The notes: generated from the sequence alone by a model not told the origin. DNA of 37,309 nt from Phycisphaerae bacterium (GCA_030615025.1 JAUXAB010000031.1:1-37309); one strand, 5' to 3'. Numbered from the stretch's first letter, positions 1 through 8,516 are shown. Translations and numbers: made by a program.

Positions 1-85
1 TGTATTCCTGCATCGGCTGAGGGGTCAGCGTGCCGTCAAAATCATAAACGATTGCGATAATGTTATGCTTAAATTCTTTACTCAT
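1..85 (-). CDS. HAD-family phosphatase/hydrolase, N-terminal fragment
   Basis: The reverse strand opens with ATG at 85 and reads MSKEFKHNIIAIVYDFDGTL, then TPQPMQEY, before leaving the window. DFDGTLT is the first haloacid-dehalogenase motif (DxDGT), whose first Asp is the catalytic nucleophile, so this is the start of a HAD hydrolase. Only 28 residues are visible, so substrate and subfamily cannot be judged. No strong ribosome binding site precedes the ATG. The gene heads away from the rest of the window and shares no operon with it. Confidence 0.62.
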   Translation of the reverse strand, partial: MSKEFKHNIIAIVYDFDGTLTPQPMQEY

Positions 86-230
86 AAAGGCAAATGGTAT
101 CTACTTCGGGGCTGGCTTGTCAAATGCCATTTTTCAAAAAGCCGCTTCTTTCCGACGAAATCCAGCCGGAACCACCTGATAACGTTAAAGTAGGTGAACT
201 GTCCCTGGTTTCCCGGGGACCCATTCCCCC

Positions 231-430
231 ATTGTCATTCCCGCGAAAGCGGGAATCCAATCTCCCCTCCGTCATTGCGAGGAGGCCGCAAAGCGGCCGA
301 CGTGGCAATCTCAACTTCATAATTCTATATTCCTTGTTCGATACTTGTCCTGAGCACGGTCGAAGGATTCGACATTCCCATCTCCGCCACCCCGAGCGCA
401 AGAGTTTACCCTGAGTATATCGAAGGGAGG
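231..430. repeat. Cluster of dispersed palindromic repeats in the 86-521 gap
   Basis: No gene is supported in 86-521; the short ORFs are repeat translations. It holds a hairpin with 8-bp arms ATTCCCGC/GCGGGAAT and a GAAA loop (237-256), and a GGCCGC-aaa-GCGGCC hairpin (284-298) inside a GTCATTGCGAGG...GTGGCAATCTC unit related to the one at 7914-7986. A 'ttccttgttcgat' unit also occurs at 14850 and 23660. CTGAGCACGGTCGAAGG (about 349-365) and a variant (about 411-427) recur before recO. These look like REP-type intergenic repeats. Confidence 0.6.
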
Positions 431-521
431 GGTCTATTAAAATACCTCCGCGAAGCGGCTCCTTTAAAACCTCCCCAGAAAATGTACCCCCTATGGGGCA
501 GGCGGACAACTCTGATTGCCC

Positions 522-1312
522 TCAATAATCAATTCTAACAATATCTAATCCAAATTCCTTTTGTTTCTCTCTTGCCTCATAAAGTGTAGGCGGGTGCTTC
601 CGCTTCCTACACCATCTAAATATATTTTCTTTATTCTCTTCTGATATTCGACAGCCAAGTATAACTCCACTTAGCGCGTCTTCTGGAAAATTCTGAATCC
701 CTGGGCCTTTCTTGTGATCAACGATTCTCCACTCTTGTTCATATCTCCAATCATTTGCTTTTATCAATAGTTTTTCACCTAGCTCTCCCTTCGGATAATT
801 ATCCAGTTGCAACACATTTAATACTGGCAAAATCACTTCGTATTCGACCTTAATAGCGCGAGCATGTGGTACAAAAAACTCATTATCTACGTTAAACTCT
901 AAACAGAATCCAGTGTGTTGTTTTGCATAGTGAGCCCACATCAAAATATTATCTCTTATCTCTGTAAAGCAACAGATACCAAGCTTTTTTCTCAGTAACT
1001 CTCTGGCTTTTTCTATTGCCTCTTCCAAGACAATTCTGCCCCTTCCTTTTGTTATAATTTCCATTTCCACATCCGTTAATATTTTTTTTTGTTTCGCGTA
1101 GGATATTTTTTCTGGTACAACTTACACAAGTAACGTTTTATTTCTTTCAATGTGCCATCATAGATGAGGTTCGGTTTTGAATCAAATGGATCATTAAATT
1201 CATCAGGCGATGAGAAATATATCTCATTATTAGTAAAATTTTTCTCCGCGTATTCGTCAAACTTACTATACTTATACAAGACATCCGGCTCGACTACATT
1301 TTCATGCGCCAT
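522..1312 (-). pseudogene. DUF2971-family protein, frameshifted at an A9 run
   Basis: Two reading frames together make one DUF2971-like protein. The upstream frame (ATG 1312, stop near 1076) has LYKYSKFDEYAEKNF and IYFSSPDEFNDPFDS. The downstream frame (1070 to 522) has CCFTEIRDNILMWAHYAKQH and GFCLEFN, the other family hallmark. They meet at a run of nine A (coding strand; T9 at 1082-1090). One extra A would join them as NKKKILTDVEMEIITKG. ATG 1312 is preferred over upstream starts because GGAGA lies about 11 bases before it. It follows the FRG gene on the same strand. Function is unknown; such proteins often sit in defence-like islands (general knowledge). It may be a true pseudogene, a slippage-expressed gene, or a one-base sequencing error. 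Confidence 0.72.
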
Positions 1313-1508
1313 ACTATTATCTTCTCCACTAACTTTCTTCATCCTGCTATTCATTTTTACAGAATCCCAACAGGGACATTCACGCATCCACGTTACCTTC
1401 TTCAGTTCTTCTACTTTTGTTCATTTCCAGCTTCGGCCTCCTTTTTCTTCTTCGCATGTCCTGATGGTCATGAACGAAACCTAAAATAGTAAGCGTCCAT
1501 AATCACTG

Positions 1509-2381
1509 CTAAGAATAGTTCTTAATTTCAAGCTTCAGATTGCAGTACTCAGCGGCGCCAATCAAATCAGGAAATAGTGTTGCATGATTAATATTCATTC
1601 TATTCAGATTTCGTAAACCATTCTCTCGCTCAATCTCAGGAATCTGTATCTTGACGAAAATAATTCGGCTAACTCCTTTCTTCTCATCTTCAGCATAGCA
1701 CAGTCCAACGATTTTCTCTATCTCGATGTCTGCTGACAGCGGTTCTGTGTATAAACCTCTCTGACTCGATAATCGTGGATTTTCATCAGAATCGGGGCGC
1801 ACAAACTTGATGAAGTGGTCATAAGGTTCTACTTCCCTAGAGTGACTTGGCCCCCATCTCTCGATGTCTTGGCTTAATCCGTAAATGAATCTTTTTGGTG
1901 CATCCTTAAGTACAGATTCCTTGTTTTCGCCACTGATGATCATGCTAGTAAATGCTGCATTCACAAGAATACTGAGAGACTTTTGCTGAAACGCAAAATA
2001 AGCGGCAACAAAGGGAGATTCGGTCCAGTCCAATAATGGTGTTGCAAGCCCATAGTGCCGACCAAGCGACCATATCTTCTCTGGCTTATCCAATTTAGGT
2101 GGATTGTTCCCACGTCGTCCCTGAATTGCACGAACAAAGGCCTCACGATGGTTTCTTAGCATCACTTTGCGATCAGTCTTTACCTCGCGGTCAAATCTTG
2201 ATATCAGTGGCCAATCGTGTTCCTGCCCACGCCATATGAAATCACCAAGATCGAGCAATTTTGTGGTAACGTCATGAAATTCGTTCCATGAGGACAGATG
2301 TACCTTTAGTATACCGCTGCTCCAATCACCTTTTCCTCCCAACTTTTTGTACTTACTATATTCTGCAACTCTGTAATACAT
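1509..2381 (-). CDS. FRG-domain protein
   Basis: 290 residues, ATG start with a strong AGGAGA site about 6 bases upstream. The FRG domain is recognised by FIWRGQ at residues 48-53 and RHYGLATPLLDWT at 108-120, followed by ESPFVAAYFAF, the family's conserved core. The biochemical activity of FRG domains is not established; they are often found in bacterial accessory and defence-like loci (established association, not shown here). It lies between a zinc-ribbon coiled-coil gene and the DUF2971 gene, all on the minus strand, so the three may be co-transcribed despite gaps of about 150-200 bases. Confidence 0.82.
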   Translation of the reverse strand: MYYRVAEYSKYKKLGGKGDWSSGILKVHLSSWNEFHDVTTKLLDLGDFIWRGQEHDWPLISRFDREVKTDRKVMLRNHREAFVRAIQGRRGNNPPKLDKPEKIWSLGRHYGLATPLLDWTESPFVAAYFAFQQKSLSILVNAAFTSMIISGENKESVLKDAPKRFIYGLSQDIERWGPSHSREVEPYDHFIKFVRPDSDENPRLSSQRGLYTEPLSADIEIEKIVGLCYAEDEKKGVSRIIFVKIQIPEIERENGLRNLNRMNINHATLFPDLIGAAEYCNLKLEIKNYS

Positions 2382-2532
2382 CTTTATCTCCTAATGATCC
2401 TTGTTGAATTCCGCAGAATTCCGGGTCCACCATACTTAATACCAACTGATCTCTGCGCCCCAAACTATCGCACAATTCAAGACAACCACCATTTTCTGTG
2501 CAATCGCCAAAGCCATTAATATTTGGCTAAAC

Positions 2533-2961
2533 TCACTTTTCAGACGAGTTGAGTCGAGCAATAAGGCTACGGATCGTAACCTGAGACCGCTTAAAATATT
2601 TGCACTTAGGGCACATGAACTGCAGCCCACTGGGATTACTCATCACAACTTTGCATGTTGGACAATAGGGATTCTCCTCAAAATGGCCTTCTTTAACACG
2701 TTTAAATGCTATGCCGTCCTGCACCATGAAGGCTTGCTCAATTACTTCTGACTTCACGCGACGCGACAATTCTTCATTTTCCATAGTAAGGCTTTGTACC
2801 TCCGCATTTAGTCTTACAATCTCACCTTCGAGAAACTTGACTTTGTCTTTGAGAAGTCGGTTGTTCTCATCTTGCATTTCGTAGTTCCGCTGCAGTAGTC
2901 TGTAGCTTGCCGCATCGAGTGCTCTTCCCTCGAACTCTTTCAGAAAGTCAAGTGCTCCCAT
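2533..2961 (-). CDS. Coiled-coil protein with C-terminal zinc ribbon
   Basis: 142 residues. Residues about 20-75 are a heptad-like, charged coiled coil. A four-cysteine zinc ribbon follows, with C100-x2-C103 and C117-x2-C120 (CPTC and CPKC). The start ATG at 2961 has AAAGGAG about 8 bases upstream. No known enzyme motif is visible. Coiled coil plus ribbon suggests an oligomeric nucleic-acid or protein-binding role (inference). It is the first gene of the minus-strand accessory cluster with the FRG and DUF2971 genes, and could also be an unrelated single gene. Confidence 0.7.
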   Translation of the reverse strand: MGALDFLKEFEGRALDAASYRLLQRNYEMQDENNRLLKDKVKFLEGEIVRLNAEVQSLTMENEELSRRVKSEVIEQAFMVQDGIAFKRVKEGHFEENPYCPTCKVVMSNPSGLQFMCPKCKYFKRSQVTIRSLIARLNSSEK

Positions 2962-3555
2962 CAGGTAATCTCCTTTAAACTATAATGTGTCATTAAGTAA
3001 CTACCGTTGCGGCTAACCGGCGCCGCTTAGCCAGCGTCCTCGTTGAGTTGCTCGTTTCTTTCGTATCTCTTTAAGCGGATCTCTGCCTGGTGATATTATG
3101 GTGTGTAATGTGGGGGAAGGAAAGGGAAAATTTAGAATGTAGAATTGGCTGTCCCAAAAAAGTACTTTTTGGTCATCTTTGTTAAGAAACACAAAATTAT
3201 TATGCTTTTTATCCGTTAAATCCGCGTTAATCCGCGATTAAAAAAACCCATTTTTCGCCAGCTTCACAAATGGGGTCCGGCTTAGACGGAACCCGGCGGA
3301 TAAGGCCGGGCCTTTCGCAGAAGCGTGCTTCGAGGAAAGGTATGGCCGAAGACGCCAAAGCTGGCAAAAACATAATCTCTGTTAATCCTGTTATCCTGCC
3401 TGCCCTCGAATTTCGTTGTCGGGGGTCTAATTTTTCTTCGTGCCTTGGTGCCTTCGTGGCAAAAACTCTCAGCGCTCTCTTCGTTCTCCGCGGTTAAAAA
3501 TTCGTGCCTTTGTGTCTTAGTGGCTAATTTTTTTCCAAAAAAAGTTAGATTTTTA

Positions 3556-3584
3556 TTGAACATACCGGGGAAGTTTGGTATAAT
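3556..3584 (+). promoter_or_regulatory. Sigma70-type promoter inside element A
   Basis: TTGAAC (3556-3561), a 17-base spacer, then a perfect TATAAT (3579-3584). Copy B has the same hexamers with the same 17-base spacing although 4 of 17 spacer bases differ. This is what selection on promoter function would leave. Initiation is expected near 3590-3592, just before the first hairpin. No experimental evidence is available here. Confidence 0.62.
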
Positions 3585-3589
3585 ACAAA

Positions 3590-3650
3590 CAGCCATAGAA
3601 ATGGCAGGTATTTAGCGGAGAACCGCAAGTCTTAGTATCAGCAGATACAC
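3590..3650 (+). ncRNA. Candidate structured small RNA: three tandem hairpins (copy A)
   Basis: Directly after the promoter come three perfect mini-hairpins: GCCAT-agaa-ATGGC (3592-3605), GCGG-agaa-CCGC (3615-3626) and GTATC-agca-GATAC (3635-3648). All loops fit AGNA. From the -10 box to 3652 the block differs from copy B by one base in about 73, and that base is outside the stems. Flanks on both sides differ far more. I do not recognise a known RNA family. Where the transcript ends is unclear; the CTCTAC/GTAGAG palindrome near 3783 is one candidate. It could be an independent sRNA or the 5' leader of the gene at 4193. Confidence 0.45.
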
Positions 3651-4192
3651 GCACATAAACCTTTATTTGGCAATCTTGGCAAGAAAGGCAAAGTTTTGAA
3701 TTTGGGTCATTTTGATTTTAATATTGTTTCGGATTTCGTGCTTCGTATTTCGTATTTTTCGTATCGAGATACGAACTTCCCCTCTACATCTGTAGAGAAA
3801 CCTCTACATCTATAAAGAGTCCTCTACAAATCAGCTCTTTATTATGCAAAACGAACCCAATTTCCCGGAAAGTCAAATGAACGTAAATAAAGCATTAACA
3901 AAGAATTATGAAAATAAGACACTTGGTGAACACGGGAAAAACGAACCCAAAACGAACCCAATACGAACCCAAACGAACCCAATTAAAGCCAATTCAAACC
4001 CAATTCAAACCCAAAACGAACCCAATCAAACCCAATTTCAAACCCAGCGCCTGCTCATTCACCGAGCCAAGCCAAATTGCGGATTTTCGACGAAAAGAGC
4101 GGATTTCCGGGATGAAGCCGGCGTGCAGCACGGACAAAAACCGCCTAATAGTCTTTGACTTAACCGGCGCGGCCAGTTAATCTTCGGCAACT

Positions 4193-5548
4193 ATGAGAAG
4201 ATTACTAACGTCGTGTTTTGGTCTTGGCCGGCTGCCGTTGGCACCGGGGACGTGGGGCTCGCTGCCGCCAGCGATTATCTTTGCGATGATGTGTCACTTC
4301 GGCACATCGGCTGTTTTAATATCAATCGTAATGGCAATCCTAACTTTTGCCGGCTCTGCTATCTGCGTAAAATTTGCCCCTGCTGCAATCGCCGCAACCG
4401 GCAAAACTGACCCTCGCGAAGTTGTTGCGGACGAATTTGCCGGCCAGGCAATTACATTTATACCAATCGGTGTAGTCCTGACCGGCCAAATCTGGGCCAC
4501 TGCGGTGTTCGGCTTTGTGCTGTTCAGATTGTTTGATATTGTCAAACCCTGGCCAACACGTAAGCTCGAAAAGCTGCCGAAAGGCTGGGGGATTCTTGCC
4601 GACGATTTGTTGGCAGGTGTGTATGCGAGCATCGCATTACTTTTTTGTCTGCGAATCGGCCTGGTCGAGCACCTTAGCGAATCGTTTAGCTTCGACGCCT
4701 CATCATTAAATATTTTTTCAGCAGCAATCCTCGGGGCCGTTCAGGGGCTGACGGAATTTCTGCCGGTCTCATCGTCCGGGCATCTGGTCCTGTTCGAAAA
4801 GTTCTTTGGCTTTAATCCTGAAAAGCCGGGGATATTATTGTTTGACCTGGCCGTCCATGTCGGAACTGTCGTTGCTATTTTTATTGTCTTTCGCAAATCC
4901 ATCGCTGCTTTTTCAAGGAACCTGATGGCGTCTGGCAAATATGGCAAAAACTCTGTTGAGATCTATAAAAAAAGCCCGAGTGTCCACTTCCTGGTCCTGG
5001 CGATTGTAGCTACCGTTGTAACCGGCATTTGCGGGTTATTGTTCAAGAAATACTTCGTCGCTGCCCGGGGCAATTTGGTGATAGTAGCCTCGATGTGGAT
5101 TATCACAGCGACGTTGCTGCTGATTACGGATTGGCGGAAAGAGACACGGCTGGGTCTGCGCCAATTCGCCGTCTGGCAGGCGATAGTGGTCGGCCTGGCT
5201 CAAGCCGCTGCAATTATGCCCGGAATATCGCGCAGCGGTGCGACTATCTGTGCGGCCATCCTGCTCGGCCTGCACCGCCGATGGGCGGTAGAGTTTAGTT
5301 TCTTGATAGCAATACCGGCTATTCTGGGGGCAACAGCGGTACAACTGGTCAAGGATTTCGCAGAAATCAGCTCCGGTAGCTTGCCGCTGGTCTCGATTGT
5401 AGTCGGCTCAGTCGTAGCCGCTCTTGTGGGCATCCTGTCCCTGAAACTGCTAATGCGAATCTGCAGAACGGCAAATTTAAAGTTTTTTGCCTTTTATTGT
5501 TATATTTTGGCCTGTTTTGTGTTAGTTTATCTCTTGAGGTGGGCTTGA
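4193..5548 (+). CDS. Fusion of phosphatidylglycerophosphatase A (PgpA) and undecaprenyl-diphosphatase (UppP/BacA)
   Basis: 451 residues. Residues 1-155 are PgpA-like: GLGRLPLAPGTWGS (10-23), DPREVVADEFAG (73-84), and GWGILADDLLAGV (131-143), with acidic residues for metal binding. PgpA dephosphorylates phosphatidylglycerol phosphate. Residues 172-451 are a full UppP: QGLTEFLPVSSSGH (184-197) and PGISRSG (343-349) are the two catalytic signatures, with many membrane segments. UppP recycles undecaprenyl pyrophosphate to the carrier phosphate. The frame is continuous between the domains, so this is a real fusion in the given sequence. The ATG has no clear ribosome binding site. It lies just downstream of element A. 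Domain assignments are firm; bifunctionality is inferred. Confidence 0.9.
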   Translation: MRRLLTSCFGLGRLPLAPGTWGSLPPAIIFAMMCHFGTSAVLISIVMAILTFAGSAICVKFAPAAIAATGKTDPREVVADEFAGQAITFIPIGVVLTGQIWATAVFGFVLFRLFDIVKPWPTRKLEKLPKGWGILADDLLAGVYASIALLFCLRIGLVEHLSESFSFDASSLNIFSAAILGAVQGLTEFLPVSSSGHLVLFEKFFGFNPEKPGILLFDLAVHVGTVVAIFIVFRKSIAAFSRNLMASGKYGKNSVEIYKKSPSVHFLVLAIVATVVTGICGLLFKKYFVAARGNLVIVASMWIITATLLLITDWRKETRLGLRQFAVWQAIVVGLAQAAAIMPGISRSGATICAAILLGLHRRWAVEFSFLIAIPAILGATAVQLVKDFAEISSGSLPLVSIVVGSVVAALVGILSLKLLMRICRTANLKFFAFYCYILACFVLVYLLRWA

Positions 5549-5629
5549 ATTTGTGCGAAAATTACGCCTTGATTAAAGTGGTTTTTCGGTAATCATCTTG
5601 TCAACGGCCTTGATAAAAGGGAGTCAGAA

Positions 5630-7054
5630 ATGAAACCGGAAGTCATATCCGCAACACTAATCAAGATGGTAAATCATAAGTACCTCCGGAAACTGCTGGC
5701 AAAGAAAGTCGACAACTACGTCTATAAAAGTATAGTTAATGATGATTCAGAAGATTTGCAGCAAGTGCGGTTAAAAAGATACCAGTTTTTATCAGCAATG
5801 CTGCACTGTGTGATTAGAAATGTAGATAAAGGCTCCATTTCAAAGGAAGTTATAAAAAAAATTATCGATGTGTTAGTTCAAAATAATCTTATGGAGGGCG
5901 ACCAAAGTTACGACCAGGCCGTTGAAAAATTCAAAGAAAATTATGGCGAACCGCCTCCGAGTTTTATCGTCTTCTCGCCTACGCAGAAATGTAACTTAAA
6001 GTGCGTCGGCTGTTATGCATCTTCAGCGGCAAATACCCCGGCCACAGTACCTTATTCCTATGTAGATAGAGTAGTCAGTGAGGTCCACGACTGCTGGGGC
6101 AGCAGGTTTATAACTATCAGCGGAGGCGAACCGTTTATGTATAAAAGCGAAGGTAAAACCCTCCTGGATATCTACCAGAAGTACAACGATATGTTCTTCC
6201 TCGTATATACCAACGGCACACTTATTGATGAGGAAGTTGCTGAATGTCTTGCAAAATCACCAAATGTTACGCCCGCAATTTCGGTGGAAGGCTTTGAAAA
6301 GGAAACCGACCAAAGAAGAGGCGCCGGCACACACAAAAAAATCCTTAATGCCTTTGAATGTCTGAGACAGGCCGGTGTGCCTTTCGGCATCTCCGCAACA
6401 GCCACAAGCAAAAATACAGATATACTGCTGACAGACGAATTCTACGATTTTTACTTCGAGAAACAGGGAGCCTGTTATATGTGGCAATTCCAGCTGATGC
6501 CCATCGGCCGAGGCAAAGATGAAATCAATTTAATGGTCAATCCTCAAAAGAGACTTCAATTATATAGAAAATGGGAAAAGCTGCTCAGCGAAAAGAAATA
6601 TTGCATAGCTGATTTCTGGAACAGCGGCGTGCTCACCAGAGGATGTATCGCCTATGGCAGAAGCGGCGGATACGCCTATGTCGACTGGAATGGCAACGTA
6701 ACGCCCTGTGCCTTCATTCCTTACTACGTCGATAATATCTACGATTTATACAACAACGGAAAAACCCTGTCGGATGCAATGTTCTCTGACTTTATGAAAA
6801 ATGGGCGAAAATGGCAGAACGAATATGGCCTTGACAATTGGAAGAAACCAAAGAACTGGTTGATGCCCTGCTCTATAAGAGACCATTACGAAATCTTCAG
6901 GAATTCAGTTTTGCCAAAAAACGCAAGGCCCGAAGATGAAAAAGCCAGAGAAGCCCTTGAATCCGATGAATATTTTGAAGTGCTAAAAAACTATGACAAA
7001 GAGCTGGAAGGTTTAACTGAGAAAATCTGGGAAAATGAGTATTTAAATGTATAG
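5630..7054 (+). CDS. Radical SAM protein of unknown substrate
   Basis: 474 residues. The start ATG has GGGAG about 8 bases upstream. The iron-sulfur motif CNLKCVGC gives C121, C125 and C128, and the SAM-binding GGEP lies at 165-168 (TISGGEPF). Further cysteines in RGCIAYG, NVTPCAF and LMPCSIRD near the C-terminus suggest an auxiliary cluster in a SPASM-like region (inference). The N-terminal 110 residues are helical and precede the radical SAM core. No precursor peptide or partner enzyme is evident nearby. The next gene (7127) is a conserved-looking unknown on the same strand, about 70 bases away, and could be co-transcribed. The exact reaction cannot be named. Confidence 0.85.
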   Translation: MKPEVISATLIKMVNHKYLRKLLAKKVDNYVYKSIVNDDSEDLQQVRLKRYQFLSAMLHCVIRNVDKGSISKEVIKKIIDVLVQNNLMEGDQSYDQAVEKFKENYGEPPPSFIVFSPTQKCNLKCVGCYASSAANTPATVPYSYVDRVVSEVHDCWGSRFITISGGEPFMYKSEGKTLLDIYQKYNDMFFLVYTNGTLIDEEVAECLAKSPNVTPAISVEGFEKETDQRRGAGTHKKILNAFECLRQAGVPFGISATATSKNTDILLTDEFYDFYFEKQGACYMWQFQLMPIGRGKDEINLMVNPQKRLQLYRKWEKLLSEKKYCIADFWNSGVLTRGCIAYGRSGGYAYVDWNGNVTPCAFIPYYVDNIYDLYNNGKTLSDAMFSDFMKNGRKWQNEYGLDNWKKPKNWLMPCSIRDHYEIFRNSVLPKNARPEDEKAREALESDEYFEVLKNYDKELEGLTEKIWENEYLNV

Positions 7055-7126
7055 AAAGCCCTGCTCGATTCTCCGCTTGTAGGGGCATTGAGTATCGAGC
7101 TTTCCCTTTGGAGGTTTTTTCCAATT

Positions 7127-7885
7127 ATGTCAAACAGCTACAGTTCCCTTTGCGACAATTTTTATATCGATATGTATATTAATACCGAGCTTGACCTCCC
7201 GACCGAGCGTGACACCATCCTGACCTTTTTCGAGCGGGTACAAAGGCAATTCCCTTCTATGTGCTGTTTCTACCGCCGCGAAAATAACGAGTACTGTCTG
7301 GAAGAGGACCGCAATGCCGGCCAATACCGCTGGATTAATCTCGAAATAGACCGTATCGGCTCCGGCATTGTCAATCCCTCAAACTTCGAAGATGCTTACA
7401 GCCAGGATAGATTGGTGCTCGAGCTTGCCCCCTATATGCTCGGTGTAAACCATCTTGATATCGATTCGCTGGATGTTACTTTCGCTATGGATTTTGATTA
7501 TATAGGCAGTCACGATGAGATTATCGCTGAGGCGCTGTTCGCGCAGAGCGCCTTTAGCTGCCTTCTGGACCTGCCTTGCGCCAGTCCTGTTAGCTTTTCG
7601 CCCGCCGTGGTGGTCGCGTTGTCCGACGATTGCCGTACCCAGGCCCGAATCGGCGTAGAGTCGAAAACAGGCGTTGTAGAGAGCGAAAAACGAAAGTATA
7701 AGTCGGATGAAGCAATAAGTCTTTTCTTTACAATCCGGCAATACCCTTCAAGTACGGAAAAATTTGACGCTTTGAAATCTTTTGAACGTCAATGTCGGCT
7801 GGCAGAGGAACTAATGGCTGAAAAAATAGTTCCTAATTTTGTCCAGCCGTTAACCAATATAATCGCACAAAAACGATTAACGTAG
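7127..7885 (+). CDS. Unknown protein following the radical SAM gene
   Basis: 252 residues from the ATG at 7127, chosen over an upstream in-frame TTG (7088) because a GGAGG at 7110-7114 precedes it, with a somewhat long spacing of 12 bases. It is a soluble, acidic protein with no signal peptide or membrane segment. I do not recognise a domain. Aromatic-rich stretches (NFYIDMYINTEL, CCFYRRENNEYC) and a long C-terminal helix (FDALKSFERQCRLAEELM) are visible. Codon use resembles the housekeeping neighbours. Its stop abuts the palindromic element at 7888. Confidence 0.7.
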   Translation: MSNSYSSLCDNFYIDMYINTELDLPTERDTILTFFERVQRQFPSMCCFYRRENNEYCLEEDRNAGQYRWINLEIDRIGSGIVNPSNFEDAYSQDRLVLELAPYMLGVNHLDIDSLDVTFAMDFDYIGSHDEIIAEALFAQSAFSCLLDLPCASPVSFSPAVVVALSDDCRTQARIGVESKTGVVESEKRKYKSDEAISLFFTIRQYPSSTEKFDALKSFERQCRLAEELMAEKIVPNFVQPLTNIIAQKRLT

Positions 7886-7887
7886 TA

Positions 7888-8011
7888 CTTTGTTACATAT
7901 GGTTTGATGAATTGTCATTGCGAGGACTGAAAGGCCGTGGCAATCTCTGGCTTTCGAACGATAGAGATCGCTTCGCTCGCAATGACAACCATCATTTGAG
8001 TAGTAACAAAG
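7888..8011. repeat. Nested inverted-repeat element (MITE- or REP-like)
   Basis: Outer arms CTTTGTTAC (7888-7896) and GTAACAAAG (8003-8011) are perfect complements. Inner arms GTCATTGCGAG (7914-7924) and CTCGCAATGAC (7976-7986) are also perfect. The inner core is the GTCATTGCGAGG...GTGGCAATCTC repeat also seen at 271-312. It starts 2 bases after one stop codon and ends 25 bases before the next gene, so it may act as a terminator or mRNA stabiliser. Confidence 0.68.
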
Positions 8012-8036
8012 CAGTAGGTTTCAACGGTATCTTAAA

Positions 8037-8516
8037 ATGGCTATTGAGGCACCGGTAAGCAAATACAGGAAAACTAATTTCAAAATCTATATTACTGCCT
8101 GCATTATTTTTGCAGTTGTTTTTGCTTACGATGGCTATTTGAGCAAATACGAATGGTCACATCGTCGCAGCTTCTATGAGAAACACGTTAAAGACGGCAA
8201 GCCCGACGATACAATGATATTCAACCAAGTGGCTCCCATCTTTCTTGTCGTTATCGCTGCTGTCTTATTAGGGCGGCTCCGGGCTCTCAAAGATAAAAAA
8301 TTGTTGGCCGACGAAAATGAGCTTATTATCAGCGATAAAGAAAGAATCCCTTATGATTCCATACAAAAAATAGACAAAACCAACTTTAAATCGAAGGGTT
8401 ATTTTTTAATCACATACAAGGGCAAAAACGGCAGAGAAGCGGACCGCAAAATAAGTGATAAAAAATACGGCAACTTAGCAGCTATTTTGGATCTTCTGGT
8501 GGCAAAAATCAGTTGA
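8037..8516 (+). CDS. Small membrane protein with cytoplasmic PH-like tail
   Basis: 159 residues. Two predicted membrane helices at about 15-31 and 66-79 are separated by a charged loop. Residues about 95-155 (LLADENELIISDKERIPYDSI, GYFLITYKG) look like the short beta strands of a bacterial PH-like domain; that resemblance is weak. The family is not recognised. ATG start without a clear ribosome binding site, in a gap made by the palindromic element. A hairpin at 8553 may terminate it. Confidence 0.62.
   Translation: MAIEAPVSKYRKTNFKIYITACIIFAVVFAYDGYLSKYEWSHRRSFYEKHVKDGKPDDTMIFNQVAPIFLVVIAAVLLGRLRALKDKKLLADENELIISDKERIPYDSIQKIDKTNFKSKGYFLITYKGKNGREADRKISDKKYGNLAAILDLLVAKIS

Larger units (their letters stand above)
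3154..4140 (+). repeat. Dispersed composite element, copy A
   Basis: About 1 kb without a convincing protein gene, collinear with 20029-20930. In order: a CCAAAAA/TTTTTGG hairpin (3154-3172); 'ttcgccagctt' (about 3255) with an inverted partner near 3357; 'attcgtg...tggctaatttttt' repeats; a sigma70-like promoter (3556-3584); three small hairpins (3592-3648); a CTCTAC-atct-GTAGAG palindrome near 3783-3800; a conserved segment starting ATGCAAAACGAACCC at 3844; and an array of about ten 'acCCAAt' units (3943-4050). The array translates as an Asn/Pro/Lys/Thr/Gln-rich low-complexity ORF. Seven of the eight codons that differ from copy B in the first 35 or so are non-synonymous, so this ORF does not look protein-selected. 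Confidence 0.7.

Noticed and set aside
3943-4050. CRISPR-like array
   Set aside because: Units are about 7-12 bases with irregular spacing and no unique spacers. It is low-complexity expansion.
3844-4158. 104-residue ORF rich in Asn, Pro, Lys, Gln
   Set aside because: It lies within the dispersed element. Its codon differences from copy B are mostly non-synonymous, and the array is low-complexity DNA.
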